In this document: positions 26,411 through 35,815 of the stretch, one piece after another | How positions within the stretch are numbered: the first letter of the stretch is position 1 | How the letters are laid out: every line of letters begins with the position of its first letter | From: Fermentimonas sp. | GTDB lineage: Bacteria > Bacteroidota > Bacteroidia > Bacteroidales > Dysgonomonadaceae | Direction: 5' to 3' | Length of the DNA: 64,000 nt | NCBI GenBank assembly: GCA_028709385.1 | Contig: JAQVXD010000001.1 | Coordinates: 186,001 to 250,000 of the forward strand | Translations under genes and position numbers: made by a program | Notes under the pieces: model-generated | Seen by the model: only the letters and a program-made list of their open reading frames with translations | Databases searched by the model: none | What the model was told of the DNA's origin: nothing

Positions 26411-26767
26411 TTACTCTGTAGGTGGAGTTTCTGCAGGAGCTTGCTGCGAAGGAAAAGGTGTTACAGGTGTAACATCCGGAGCAGTTGAAGGACTAAGCGG
26501 TGCAGGCTGCTGAACTTCTACCTGTGACTGAGGCAGAGTAGAGCTTGAAGCTGTGTATTTAGCTGTCAGGATACTCAGCAAAATCATAACAGCGGCTAAA
26601 GTCCATGTGAATTTCTCTAAAAAATCTGTTGTCTTCCTTACTCCCATAATCTGGTTGGATGAGGAAAAGCCGCTTGCTAAACCACCACCCTTTGATTTTT
26701 GAACTAATACGGCAAAAATCATCAGTATCGAAGCTAGCAATATCAGAATGGTGATAAAAATATACAT
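26411..26767 (-). CDS. secG: Preprotein translocase subunit SecG
   Basis: A 118-residue inner-membrane subunit of the SecYEG channel that aids SecA-driven export. Two membrane segments (about 2-22 and 56-73) flank the conserved cytoplasmic loop VLVQKSKGGGLASGFSSSNQIMG. A proline-, glutamine- and threonine-rich tail follows from about residue 78, longer than in enterobacterial SecG but common in Bacteroidetes. It starts 5 bases after the TPR gene in the same operon. Confidence 0.95.
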   Translation of the reverse strand: MYIFITILILLASILMIFAVLVQKSKGGGLASGFSSSNQIMGVRKTTDFLEKFTWTLAAVMILLSILTAKYTASSSTLPQSQVEVQQPAPLSPSTAPDVTPVTPFPSQQAPAETPPTE

Positions 26768-26772
26768 AATAA

Positions 26773-27525
26773 CTATTTATTTGTTTTTTCGTTTATAATT
26801 AAATACTCCAGGAAACGAATTTGGTCCGCAAAGTAACTACTTTTTTTCGGAAAAGTCAAACTTAATCGCTTAATAATTGTAAGTGCCTGTTCATATTTCT
26901 TTTGCTTGATATAAATCTTGGCTAGTGTTTCAGTAAGAAATTCGTTACCTTCATCAATATTTTCACTTGCATCAGTAACTTTTTTCTTTTTATTGCTGCT
27001 GTTTTCATCAAAAGGACGCATTTGTATTGTATTCGACTCATTTTTATTGATGAAGGCATCAATAATGTCCTGATGTTGAAAAGGTTCATGAGCTGATTCT
27101 GTGTCGGACTCTTCTCCTAATGATTCAAGATAGCCGAAGTAATCTGTTGTTGCATAATTCAAATCTGAGGTATCAACGGGAGATTCGTCAACATCTTCCT
27201 TTCCGAACGAGTTGAAGTATGAATCCAGTAAAGCTTCTGTTCTGTCCATATTTTCCGGCAGTTTTCTATCCGGAGTATTGAGCAGCTTTTCATAATCATC
27301 GGGGTAGATCATATAAAACAGCTTTCTTCTGTCGGCACACAAAATAGCTGTTTTGGACAATTCTTCTCCGTATTGTTCTTTGTCGGTTAGGTGCAGTTTT
27401 TTTGTGTAAAGTAGTCTTGCAGACTGAAAGTATGGATATTCATCCACAACACTCTTCAATTGATCAATTGAGATGTTTTCGATGGATTCGCCCCCTATCA
27501 GCCGGTACAGATTTTCTTTTTCCAT
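26773..27525 (-). CDS. TPR-like protein of the lptE-secG operon, function unknown
   Basis: A 250-residue protein without signal peptide or membrane segment. The N-terminal 90 residues are helical, with VVDEYPYFQSARLLYTKKL, a pattern conserved in Bacteroidales. The middle is acidic and low-complexity. The C-terminus holds at least one tetratricopeptide-like helix pair (TLAKIYIKQKKYEQALTIIK). It sits between lptE and secG with 5-base gaps on each side, a conserved order in this phylum, so a role in envelope biogenesis or export is an inference from position only. Confidence 0.8.
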   Translation of the reverse strand: MEKENLYRLIGGESIENISIDQLKSVVDEYPYFQSARLLYTKKLHLTDKEQYGEELSKTAILCADRRKLFYMIYPDDYEKLLNTPDRKLPENMDRTEALLDSYFNSFGKEDVDESPVDTSDLNYATTDYFGYLESLGEESDTESAHEPFQHQDIIDAFINKNESNTIQMRPFDENSSNKKKKVTDASENIDEGNEFLTETLAKIYIKQKKYEQALTIIKRLSLTFPKKSSYFADQIRFLEYLIINEKTNK

Positions 27526-27530
27526 ATAAT

Positions 27531-28040
27531 TTACCAGTTTGCCATGGTAGCATTGAATATCTGATCCACAATTTCATCAATCAGTTCATTAATCAGTTGA
27601 TCCTGAACAGTATCGAAGACTGTGTTGCTCGAGAATGTACGGTTTGCAGATATTGTCTCCTCTATAGGAGGATCATTGGTTTTATTATTTCTGAAACGCA
27701 TTCTGACAGTCATCGTTAATCTTGTTTCAGAAGCAAATGCATCCTCCTGAACTGCCAGAGGGGTAAGCTGATATCCTACAATTTCACCTTCAATTTCCAT
27801 ATCGCCGTTCTGGTCAACCAGCTGCAGCCGTGTATTGCGTGTAAACATATCTGCCATTGATTCGTTGAATCTTTGCTCAAGCGGAGGATACACAAGCGGT
27901 GCCTGATTTACAAAATGTCCGATGGCCAGTGTTTTAGTAAGATCATAATCAATTGAAGCCGTTCTGAAAGAGTATGATATACGGCAGGAGCTTACAATAC
28001 AAATTAGCAATATCAGGGAAATATATTTTATACCTTTCAT
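27531..28040 (-). CDS. lptE: LptE-family LPS-assembly lipoprotein
   Basis: A 169-residue outer-membrane lipoprotein expected to plug and chaperone LptD during lipopolysaccharide insertion. The signal peptide ends CIVSSC (cysteine 19). The mature part shows the LptE alpha/beta fold with SIDYDLTKTLAIGHFVNQAP, then PPLEQRFNESMADMFTR, and a C-terminal helix pair INELIDEIVDQIFNA. It starts 14 bases after the sigma54-type regulator gene. lptD is not in the window. Confidence 0.88.
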   Translation of the reverse strand: MKGIKYISLILLICIVSSCRISYSFRTASIDYDLTKTLAIGHFVNQAPLVYPPLEQRFNESMADMFTRNTRLQLVDQNGDMEIEGEIVGYQLTPLAVQEDAFASETRLTMTVRMRFRNNKTNDPPIEETISANRTFSSNTVFDTVQDQLINELIDEIVDQIFNATMANW

Positions 28041-28054
28041 CAGTAGTGATTTTA

Positions 28055-29281
28055 TTATAAATCGTATTCTTTAATCTTTCTGTAAAGAGTACGTTCAGAA
28101 ATACCCAGGTCCTTGGCTGCAAGTTTTCTTTTCCCGTTGTGACGTTCCAGAGCTTCAGCAATCATATCTTTTTCCACTTCACTTATCGAGAGAGTGCTCT
28201 CTTCGTACTCAGTAGCCTCCTGTATTTCATTTCTGTCTGTTTCGCTGATAGAAATGTTTTCTGTGTAAGGCTCAAATTTGACAGGCACAGGCACTCTTGT
28301 CCTGTCACTTGGGATAATTGCAGAGCTGTGTTGTCCTGTCTCTTCTACAATACTGTTTACAACCTGCTTGAGATCTGATATGTCTTTCTTCATGTCAAAC
28401 AGTACCTGATAAAGTATCTCACGCTCGTTGGCAAATGATTTGTGCTCATTTTCCTGAATCTTTGACAGAGATACGGGAAGCATTCCCACCTCGTTATAAG
28501 GCAGATATTTTTGAAGTAAATCAGCAGTAATAACACGTTCCTTCTCGATTATAGAGATCTGCTCCGTGATATTTTTTAATTGACGCACATTACCCGGCCA
28601 CCTGTAGTTCTTAAGCTTTTCTGTAGCATCTTCTGTCAAATTTATAGGGGGCATCATATATTTTTCAGCGCAATCTCCTGCAAACTTTCTGAATAATAGC
28701 GGTATGTCGTCTTTACGGTCACGAAGCGGCGGTATTCGTATCGGGACAGTGTTAAGTCTGAAATAAAGATCTTCACGAAACTTGCCCTTTTCAACAGCAT
28801 TAACAAGATTAAGATTGGTTGCTGCAACTACACGAACATCACTTTTTTCTACTTTCGAAGATCCTACTTTTATAAATTCACCGCTTTCTAGAACCCTAAG
28901 CAGGCGTGCCTGTGTTGACATGGGCAATTCGCCAACCTCATCCAGAAAAAGGGTGCCGCCGTCAGCTACTTCAAAATAGCCCTTACGTGTACCTGTCGCA
29001 CCTGTAAAAGAGCCCTTCTCATGGCCAAACAGTTCAGAGTCAATTGTACCTTCAGGTATGGAACCGCAGTTAATGGCGAAATAAGGGCCATGTTTACGTT
29101 TGCTGAACTGGTGAACAATCTGCGGGAAGTTCTCTTTGCCGACTCCGCTCTCACCTGTGATAAGCACAGAGAGGTCGGTGGGTGCCACCTGTAATGCTAT
29201 ATCAATTGCACGGTCCAGTTCAGGGGACGTACCAATAATCTCGAATCGTTGCTTGATCTGCTGTATTGATTGTTTCGCCAT
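28055..29281 (-). CDS. Sigma54-interaction (AAA+) Fis-family transcriptional regulator
   Basis: A 408-residue regulator. The AAA+ domain (about 15-245) has Walker A GESGVGKE (43-50), the loop GSFTGA (90-95; canonical GAFTGA with A to S), a Walker B LFLDEVGELP and an R-finger region, DVRVVAATN. A linker of about 100 residues follows. The C-terminal Fis-type helix-turn-helix is at 376-408 (AAKDLGISERTLYRKI). No receiver, GAF or PAS domain precedes the AAA+ core, so input signalling is not evident. It may activate sigma54 promoters for the envelope genes downstream (lptE, TPR, secG), which follow with short gaps; this is inference. Confidence 0.9.
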   Translation of the reverse strand: MAKQSIQQIKQRFEIIGTSPELDRAIDIALQVAPTDLSVLITGESGVGKENFPQIVHQFSKRKHGPYFAINCGSIPEGTIDSELFGHEKGSFTGATGTRKGYFEVADGGTLFLDEVGELPMSTQARLLRVLESGEFIKVGSSKVEKSDVRVVAATNLNLVNAVEKGKFREDLYFRLNTVPIRIPPLRDRKDDIPLLFRKFAGDCAEKYMMPPINLTEDATEKLKNYRWPGNVRQLKNITEQISIIEKERVITADLLQKYLPYNEVGMLPVSLSKIQENEHKSFANEREILYQVLFDMKKDISDLKQVVNSIVEETGQHSSAIIPSDRTRVPVPVKFEPYTENISISETDRNEIQEATEYEESTLSISEVEKDMIAEALERHNGKRKLAAKDLGISERTLYRKIKEYDL

Positions 29282-29297
29282 AAGTGCGTGAATATTT

Positions 29298-30128
29298 TTA
29301 TTTTTTTCCTAACGAATAGGTCTTTTCTTTAAGAAATTTACCAAGTTCAACTGTATCATCATTAAGCTGTTTTATCGCATCCGGCATGATAGGATCACCT
29401 AAAGTAATTACAATCTCTTTGCCTTTTTTATTATACAGTTCGTGGCAAAGCCTCAGATTACGGAATTTCCAGCCAAACATTCTTGATAGGTAAAATGACA
29501 TACTGTTCCGACCGGAGATGTGAACCGGGATTACCGGCACTTCTGATTTATGGATGATCTTGAGTACGGCCGGTTGCCAGTCACGATCTTCTATTACAAA
29601 TCTCCCTTTCTTAAAGTAAAGGTTTGAAACTGCTCCTGAAGGAAAAAATCCCATGGGATAGTTATTCTGAATCTGAGCAATACTCTCTCTGATTCCGGCA
29701 AAAGTCACTTTGTTCTTCTCCTCATTTTTTAGAGGATTTACGGTAATAAAATTCTCTGACATTGTATCGATAAGTCCAAGTATATGATTAACCATCAACC
29801 TGTAATTATCTACCCGGCTTGCAAAAGTCTCAATCACTGCTATACCGTCGATGTGACCGTAAGGATGATTTGACACCGTGATAAAAGGTTTATCCTTAAA
29901 GTTATCCAGAACTTCGATATTACGTAATATACGATTTATTCCCAGCTTATCCAAAACATCTTTACAGAATTCATGTCCGTTCAGATGCTTGGATCTGTTG
30001 TAAATTTCGTTAGGAACATGCAATGCAGAAATCTTTATACCAAAATCAATGAGGCTGTCACCATATTTTCCTCTGAATACGGGATGTAAACCTCGAATAT
30101 CTTCTCTGCTGATTAATGCGTCTTTCAT
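29298..30128 (-). CDS. PlsC-like 1-acylglycerol-3-phosphate or lysolipid acyltransferase
   Basis: A 276-residue acyltransferase-like protein. The catalytic motif appears as NHPYGHIDG, the HPxGxxD variant of the HX4D motif seen in ornithine-lipid and hemolysin-type acyltransferases. Later come the FPSGAVS block, which matches the FPEG-type substrate motif, and VPVIPVHISGRNS. It probably transfers an acyl chain to a lysolipid or amino-acid lipid. The exact acceptor is not predictable, and no second-step enzyme is adjacent. It lies between glmM and the sigma54-type regulator on the minus strand with short gaps. Confidence 0.85.
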   Translation of the reverse strand: MKDALISREDIRGLHPVFRGKYGDSLIDFGIKISALHVPNEIYNRSKHLNGHEFCKDVLDKLGINRILRNIEVLDNFKDKPFITVSNHPYGHIDGIAVIETFASRVDNYRLMVNHILGLIDTMSENFITVNPLKNEEKNKVTFAGIRESIAQIQNNYPMGFFPSGAVSNLYFKKGRFVIEDRDWQPAVLKIIHKSEVPVIPVHISGRNSMSFYLSRMFGWKFRNLRLCHELYNKKGKEIVITLGDPIMPDAIKQLNDDTVELGKFLKEKTYSLGKK

Positions 30129-30150
30129 TAGCCTGTTAAATCAGTTTAAT

Positions 30151-31533
30151 TCAAGAAAGTTCCCTTATCAGGCTGATAATCTGTTCTCCAATATTTTTCG
30201 CCTCTTCCTCAGAGCCGGCTTCTGAATAAATTCGTATAATCGGTTCTGTGTTAGATTTTCTCAGATGCACCCATTTATCAGGGAAATCAATTTTCACGCC
30301 ATCGATGTCGGTCACTTTTTCATTAATAAACTTCTCTTTTACTTTTTCCAGAATATTATCAACATTTATCTCTTTTGTTAGCTCTACTTTCTGCTTTGAC
30401 ATAAAGTAAGAGGGGTATTTTTTTCTCAACTCGGATGGTTTCAGTCCTGACTTTGCAAGTTGTGTCAGAAACAGGGCTATGCCAACCAGGGCGTCGCGAC
30501 CGTAGTGAGAAGCAGGATAAATTATACCGCCGTTTCCTTCACCGCCGATTACAGCATCTACCTCCTTCATTTTCGCCACTACATTCACCTCTCCTACAGC
30601 TGCAGCGTAGTATTTTCCTCCTCTTTCAACTGACACATCTCTGAGTGCCCGTGATGAGCTTAGGTTTGAAACAGCATTGCCGGGAGTATTCTGTAAAACA
30701 TAATCGGAAACAGCAACCAAAGTGTATTCTTCTCCGAAAGGTTCTCCATTTTCGCAAAATATAGCTAATCTGTCCACATCGGGATCAACAGCAAAACCTA
30801 CGTCAGCTTTAGAGGTGCGTGTAAGTGAGGCCAGTTCTGTCAGATTCTCAGGAAGCGGCTCAGGATTATGAGAGAAATTGCCGTGTGGTGCACAGTGCAG
30901 TTTAAAGATCTCTTTTACGCCAAGAGCGTATAGTAGTTCAGGAATTGCAACTCCGCCTACTGAGTTTACGCTGTCAAGTGCGACTCGAAAATTTGCATTT
31001 TTTATTGCTTTGGTATCTACAAGTTCGAGTGATAATATACTTTGTATATGCTCGTGAAGGTATTGTTTTTGAGATATTTTACCCAGATTATCTACACCTG
31101 CAAAAGAGAAGTCTCCTTTGTCGGCATATGTCAGTATTTTCTCTCCATCTTCAGCACTAAGGAATTCACCTGAACTATTCAACAGTTTTAAAGCGTTCCA
31201 TTGTTTAGGGTTGTGGCTGGCAGTTATTATTATGCCACCGGATGCCTTTTCTTTGATTACGGCAATCTCGGTAGTGGGAGTTGTAGCCATCCCGATATCG
31301 GTTACATCGCAACCCATGGCGATTAATGTTCCTGTTATCACCCGGTGCACCATTTCTCCGGAGATACGGGCGTCACGGCCAACAACTATTACCGGCTTAT
31401 CGGCTTGGGTGGATTCCTTAATAAATGAAGCATAGGCGGCAGTGAACTTCACAATGTCAAGAGGTGTCATATTGTCTCCCGGATATCCTCCAATTGTACC
31501 TCTGATGCCGGATATCGATTTTATTAATGTCAT
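30151..31533 (-). CDS. glmM: Phosphoglucosamine mutase
   Basis: A 460-residue alpha-phosphohexomutase that interconverts glucosamine-6-phosphate and glucosamine-1-phosphate for UDP-GlcNAc synthesis. The phosphoserine motif TASHNP has its serine near 106. The metal loop is DPDVDRL, the sugar-binding loop is GGEGNGG, and the phosphate-binding loop is RKSNTEPIIRIYSE. These fit GlmM more than PgcA, although phosphomannomutase activity cannot be excluded by sequence alone. It follows the DUF4827 lipoprotein gene by 39 bases less a short overlap-free gap, an order conserved in Bacteroidales. Confidence 0.92.
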   Translation of the reverse strand: MTLIKSISGIRGTIGGYPGDNMTPLDIVKFTAAYASFIKESTQADKPVIVVGRDARISGEMVHRVITGTLIAMGCDVTDIGMATTPTTEIAVIKEKASGGIIITASHNPKQWNALKLLNSSGEFLSAEDGEKILTYADKGDFSFAGVDNLGKISQKQYLHEHIQSILSLELVDTKAIKNANFRVALDSVNSVGGVAIPELLYALGVKEIFKLHCAPHGNFSHNPEPLPENLTELASLTRTSKADVGFAVDPDVDRLAIFCENGEPFGEEYTLVAVSDYVLQNTPGNAVSNLSSSRALRDVSVERGGKYYAAAVGEVNVVAKMKEVDAVIGGEGNGGIIYPASHYGRDALVGIALFLTQLAKSGLKPSELRKKYPSYFMSKQKVELTKEINVDNILEKVKEKFINEKVTDIDGVKIDFPDKWVHLRKSNTEPIIRIYSEAGSEEEAKNIGEQIISLIRELS

Positions 31534-31552
31534 AGGGGGTTATTTATTTATT

Positions 31553-32113
31553 CTACCTTATATGATTTTCGAATCTATACGTTACATAATCGTAATATGT
31601 GGGTTGATATTGTTGTCTGTCATTTGCAGAACCCATGTTAAATGGAACTATTAATTTTACTACGCCGTTATGGCCAACTCTGGTTAGCGGTACAGCCAGC
31701 CCTGGAATAGTGTAGTAGTTTTTTGTGGTGGTATTGACAGGACCGTAAAATTCCATCTCAAAAGGCATAGTACTGGTTAAATTAGAGAATTTAACGGAAT
31801 CATCAACCATGAAATATACTCCGCTGAAACGTGCGTAAACTTTTTCTGCTATCTGAAGATTTTTTGTAGTGTCTCCATAGTCAACAATATTATAATAGAC
31901 ACCTGTTTCGGGGTCTTCGTAAAAATCATTTTGATTGAAAATGCCGTTTTTAGGAAAGCTTTCAAGTATCGATAAATCATTCTTCTTAAGAAAAAGATCT
32001 ATTGCTTTAGATTCATCTTTAAGATAGTCTGCATAGGTCTTCCGATCCTTACAGGATGAAGTAATTAACAGCAGTGTGGATAATAGTATAAAAATGGTCT
32101 GAAATCTTTTCAT
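31553..32113 (-). CDS. DUF4827 / FKBP-like lipoprotein
   Basis: A 186-residue lipoprotein with a signal peptide ending LLITSSC. The region YADYLKDESKAIDLFLKKNDL and the following segment resemble DUF4827 proteins, which are related to the GldI-type peptidyl-prolyl isomerase fold. VKLIVPFNMGSAN near the end corresponds to the conserved FKBP-like strand. Enzymatic activity is not established for this family. The start at 32113 (MKRFQT) gives a proper signal peptide; the open frame to 32146 adds 11 unlikely residues. It lies between nrnA and glmM, as in many Bacteroidales genomes. Confidence 0.8.
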   Translation of the reverse strand: MKRFQTIFILLSTLLLITSSCKDRKTYADYLKDESKAIDLFLKKNDLSILESFPKNGIFNQNDFYEDPETGVYYNIVDYGDTTKNLQIAEKVYARFSGVYFMVDDSVKFSNLTSTMPFEMEFYGPVNTTTKNYYTIPGLAVPLTRVGHNGVVKLIVPFNMGSANDRQQYQPTYYDYVTYRFENHIR

Positions 32114-32185
32114 GTTTATTTTTTGTATAAATAATTGTGTCTGCAAAAATACATAAACTTAACAATATCTATTATTTAAAATGGG

Positions 32186-33244
32186 TTAATCCTCTTTAAC
32201 TGCTGCTATTAATCTTTCTTTATATTTCTCCAACCCTTTGGAGTAAATTTTCAGCGCCTCTTCCAGGCTACCCTGAAACTCTCCTCCCGAAGCGTTTACG
32301 TGACCGCCTCCATTAAAGAACTCTGAGGCAAACTCATTGCAGCGAAACGATTTCTGTGATCGGAATGACAGCTTGACCATTCCCTCTTCTTCTCTTATAA
32401 ATGTTGAGAATATTATTCCTTTTATGCTGAGAGGATGATTTACAAACCCTTCTGTGTCACCTTTACTGAAACGGAATTGTGACTGATCTTCATTTGACAG
32501 ATACAGCAGCGCGGAATGTTTGTCATGATAAACCTCCATTCTTTGTGAAAGGGTGAAGCCTAACAGCCTGAATCTCTCTTCTGAGTAGTTGTTAAACACA
32601 TTTGAATAAATTGCATCTTTGTCAATATCTTTGCGTATCAGCAGGCTTATAATTTCATAAATCTCAGGATCCGCTGAATTATATGTGAAACCTCCCGTGT
32701 CGGTCATCATACCACAGTAGATCGATTCGGCTTCTGCCTTTGTTATTTCATTATATCTTCCTGCCTGATAAAAGAACCTGAAAATAAGTTCACTTGTTGA
32801 TGATATCTGAGGTTTAGATACAATAATATCAAAGTCTTCACCGGGTGACGGGTGATGATCAATCATTATTTTTGTAGCTTTTGATTCTTCAATTGAAGTG
32901 CACATGCTTCCTGCTCTTTTCAGAATATTGTAGTCGAGAGAGAATATTAAATCAGCATTCATAAGGATCTGGTGACCTGCTGAGGGATTGTACTCAAATA
33001 TTTCGATGTCATTTGCCCCGGCCATCCATTTGAGAAAATAAGGAAATGAATTGGGAACAATAATCATCACATTTTTGCCTCTGTTTTTAATGAAATGGTA
33101 CATTGCGAGTGATGACCCTATAGCATCACCGTCGGGAGATATGTGTGTGGTAATCACTATCTTTCCGGAGTTGTCTATCTGGTCGATTATTTGTTCCACT
33201 ATTTGTGGTTCAATTACTTCGCTTATTTCGGGTAAATTATACAT
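32186..33244 (-). CDS. nrnA: DHH-family phosphoesterase, NrnA-like nanoRNase / pAp phosphatase
   Basis: A 352-residue DHH/DHHA1 phosphoesterase that degrades short oligoribonucleotides, linear dinucleotides such as pApA, and 3'-phosphoadenosine phosphate. The metal motifs are HISPDGDAIGSSLA (near 35), the SLDYN segment, DHHPSPG and DTGGFTYNS. The C-terminal DHHA1 domain has FFNGGGHVNASGG. There are no transmembrane or GGDEF domains, so it is the soluble NrnA type, not GdpP. In this genome it could finish degradation of pApA produced from c-di-AMP; this is inference from the presence of cdaA. Confidence 0.92.
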   Translation of the reverse strand: MYNLPEISEVIEPQIVEQIIDQIDNSGKIVITTHISPDGDAIGSSLAMYHFIKNRGKNVMIIVPNSFPYFLKWMAGANDIEIFEYNPSAGHQILMNADLIFSLDYNILKRAGSMCTSIEESKATKIMIDHHPSPGEDFDIIVSKPQISSTSELIFRFFYQAGRYNEITKAEAESIYCGMMTDTGGFTYNSADPEIYEIISLLIRKDIDKDAIYSNVFNNYSEERFRLLGFTLSQRMEVYHDKHSALLYLSNEDQSQFRFSKGDTEGFVNHPLSIKGIIFSTFIREEEGMVKLSFRSQKSFRCNEFASEFFNGGGHVNASGGEFQGSLEEALKIYSKGLEKYKERLIAAVKED

Positions 33245-33275
33245 TTTATTGTTTTAAATCTTTGATTTTAATCAA

Positions 33276-33283
33276 CAAAAGTA
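33276..33283 (-). promoter_or_regulatory. Possible -7 box before nrnA
   Basis: TACTTTTG on the minus strand, about 30 bases before the nrnA ATG at 33244. No -33 element was recognised at the usual spacing. Confidence 0.4.
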
Positions 33284-33365
33284 CAAAAATTTCAGTGAAA
33301 ATGAGCCATTGTTGCTTACATCGTGAAACTTAACGCCTGAATTGATGCATTTGTTGTGTATACTG

Positions 33366-34961
33366 CTATTTTGTAATAAGGGTGTATGTGGTTGTCAGTA
33401 GAAGCACTAAAACAGTTGAAAGAGCCACTATTAAAGGTTTAGACTTATGGTTAAAGAGCCAATAGCCTGAACTGAAGGTGATGATTATAAGCAGAATAAG
33501 CTGAAAGAATGTGATGTTTATATTTGAGAATTGTGCAAAAGGCAGTGTTTCAGCTATGTGAACTATACGAAATGTTATTTCTATAACTGTTTTAACGATC
33601 CACTGGAAAATGGTGTTTAGGAAATCAATAATCCACAACTTTAAAGGGGAGAGAGCACTAAGTATAATTAACGGGACAACTGAATAGATGATCAGTACGG
33701 CAAGCGGTACAACCATCAGGTTAGTAATAAAAAAATAGGTGGGGAATGTGCCGAAATAGAAAAGTACAAGCGCGAAAACTCCCAGTTGGGCTGATAAAGA
33801 GATGGCGGACAAATTATAAATGTATCGGGCAAACTTATTTGCAGGATTGTATAAAGCTTTGAATTTTGGCATGAAAAACAGAATTGCAAACACGGCTCCG
33901 AAACTCATCTGGAAACTAACATCGAATAGATAGAAAGGTCGATAAATAAGTATAAAAAATGCAGCAGCTGACAGAGTGTTGAGGGTAAATCCTCTTCGGT
34001 AAAACATATTAGCTAGACAGTTTATAGAGAGCATTATGGCGGCTCGTACAACTGATGCCGACATGCCTGCAACAAATACATATGCCCAAAGTGCTAGGAT
34101 GATCAGCAGCTGTCTGAAAATATTAGATATCCCTTGTTTGCCCGGGAAATAGAAAAGCAGATTTATGACAATATATATTATGCCGACATGTAATCCGCTG
34201 ACAGCAAGTACATGAGCTGTGCCTGACACACGAAAGGCTTCCTGCAGACTTTCAGTGAGATCTTCTTTATATCCGAGTGTTAATGCTGAAATGAAAGCGT
34301 ACGCTTCATCATTGAGTTCAAACTTCTTATAATAATTAAGTGCTTTAATCCTGAATCTTTGTGATGCCGCTATTATTGATGATGATTGTCTGCCGGTCTT
34401 TTCCCATGCCTCAGAGGGTACATATGCCGATCCTGAGTATCCTTTTATTTTCATATAGCGCGGATAATCAAAATTATCAGGGTTGTCAAAGTTTTTAAAT
34501 GGTTGCATTCTTGCCATAAATACTATCTCGTCACCGGGCTCAAGATGCAATGCTTTATCGGATTGCTGTATATATAAAATTACATTCTTCTCCTCCAAGT
34601 CATTGATTTTCACGTTACATGCAATTGTTTTTGGTTTAACTTTTGGAATATCTGTAATAGTACCTATATAATAATGTGTACTTTCAGAAAAATTGAAGAG
34701 GGCGTCTTGTTCCTGTTTATGAAACTGCAATTGCGTAAGTGAGAGTATAAATAAAAAGGCACCGGCACCAAACATCCATCTTAAGCGGAATGATTGCTCA
34801 TTACGAAGGAAAAGTGATATTAAGATGAGGAGGAGTCCGGAAATCCCTGCGATTTGTTTACTGATATAAGAGAATTCGGGAAAACATGAGCAGATAATAA
34901 TACCTGTTATCACCGGAAGTAATAATCGCAAAAAAGGTGTTTTCCCTATTTCTGTAGACAT
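33366..34961 (-). CDS. comEC: ComEC/Rec2-family membrane channel protein without metallo-beta-lactamase domain
   Basis: A 531-residue polytopic membrane protein. The N-terminal DUF4131-like segment has the conserved GDEIVFMARMQPF and FDYPRYMKIKGYSGSAY elements. The competence domain contains VLAVSGLHVGIIY followed by several membrane helices. ComEC forms the inner-membrane pore for single-stranded DNA in natural transformation. Here the chain ends after the helices, without the C-terminal beta-lactamase-like nuclease domain found in longer homologues. No other competence gene is adjacent, so uptake function is uncertain. It lies between rpe and nrnA on the minus strand. Confidence 0.88.
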   Translation of the reverse strand: MSTEIGKTPFLRLLLPVITGIIICSCFPEFSYISKQIAGISGLLLILISLFLRNEQSFRLRWMFGAGAFLFILSLTQLQFHKQEQDALFNFSESTHYYIGTITDIPKVKPKTIACNVKINDLEEKNVILYIQQSDKALHLEPGDEIVFMARMQPFKNFDNPDNFDYPRYMKIKGYSGSAYVPSEAWEKTGRQSSSIIAASQRFRIKALNYYKKFELNDEAYAFISALTLGYKEDLTESLQEAFRVSGTAHVLAVSGLHVGIIYIVINLLFYFPGKQGISNIFRQLLIILALWAYVFVAGMSASVVRAAIMLSINCLANMFYRRGFTLNTLSAAAFFILIYRPFYLFDVSFQMSFGAVFAILFFMPKFKALYNPANKFARYIYNLSAISLSAQLGVFALVLFYFGTFPTYFFITNLMVVPLAVLIIYSVVPLIILSALSPLKLWIIDFLNTIFQWIVKTVIEITFRIVHIAETLPFAQFSNINITFFQLILLIIITFSSGYWLFNHKSKPLIVALSTVLVLLLTTTYTLITK

Positions 34962-35032
34962 CTGATTAAAGGTTAATGAAAGGGAGCTCTGTTCTTAAAA
35001 CAGATAACTCCTTAAACTAAATAATACAGATT

Positions 35033-35683
35033 CTAAAGTGCTTTTAGTTGACGGATAGTCTCCTCAGGGTTTTCAGACGAGAACACGAAACTGCCTGCTA
35101 CAAGTGCATCTGCACCCGCATCTACAAGTCTCCGGCCTGTCTCAAGGTTGACTCCGCCGTCTACTTCAATAAGTGCAGTGGCGTTTTGTCTGAGAATCAT
35201 TTCTTTAAGCTGTGAGACTTTTTTAAGTGAGTTTTCAATAAATTTCTGACCTCCGAAACCGGGGTTAACTGACATGAGGAGAACCATGTCGAGATCTTTA
35301 ATGATATCTTCGAGTAAAGAAACAGGTGTATGCGGGTTGAGTGTAACTGCAGGCTTCATCCCGTTGTCCCTTATTTGCTGCACAACCCTGTGCAGATGGG
35401 TGCAGGCTTCAAAATGAACATTCATGTATGTGGCGCCGGTGGCTGCAACCTCTTTAACGAACTTTTCAGGCTGTACAATCATCAGGTGTGTGTCAAGGGG
35501 CTTATTTGACACTTTTTTCAGAAGGTTGGTGACTGCAAACCCAAAAGAGATATTGGGCACAAACACTCCATCCATTATATCAAGGTGTATCCAGTCTGCT
35601 TCGCTGCGGTTAAGCATTTCAATGTCCCTTTCGATATTCAGAAAATCAGCCGCCAAAAGTGACGGGGCAACAATTGTGCTCAT
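35033..35683 (-). CDS. rpe: Ribulose-phosphate 3-epimerase
   Basis: A 216-residue TIM-barrel metalloenzyme that interconverts ribulose-5-phosphate and xylulose-5-phosphate in the pentose phosphate pathway. Motifs include APSLLAADF at the N-terminus, the metal ligand region WIHLDIMDGVFVPN, DTHLMI, LMSVNPGFGGQKF and VDGGVNLETG. The ATG at 35683 (MSTIVAPS) is preferred over a TTG nine bases upstream. It is the first gene of the rpe-comEC direction; comEC starts 71 bases downstream, after a weak hairpin. Confidence 0.96.
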   Translation of the reverse strand: MSTIVAPSLLAADFLNIERDIEMLNRSEADWIHLDIMDGVFVPNISFGFAVTNLLKKVSNKPLDTHLMIVQPEKFVKEVAATGATYMNVHFEACTHLHRVVQQIRDNGMKPAVTLNPHTPVSLLEDIIKDLDMVLLMSVNPGFGGQKFIENSLKKVSQLKEMILRQNATALIEVDGGVNLETGRRLVDAGADALVAGSFVFSSENPEETIRQLKAL

Positions 35684-35815
35684 AATTAACAAATTTATTT
35701 ATTCAAAAGTAGTCGAAAAATATTAAAAATCCAACTGCTTTTAAAGGCATCATTGTAAATCTAAGGGAGAGTTGACCGGTCTGCTTTAATCCAACAGCTT
35801 AAACAGATTGATCTT

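Noticed and set aside
32073-32081. Single TGTGGATAA (DnaA-box-like) sequence
   Set aside because: It is isolated within the signal-peptide region of the DUF4827 gene; one copy is expected by chance.
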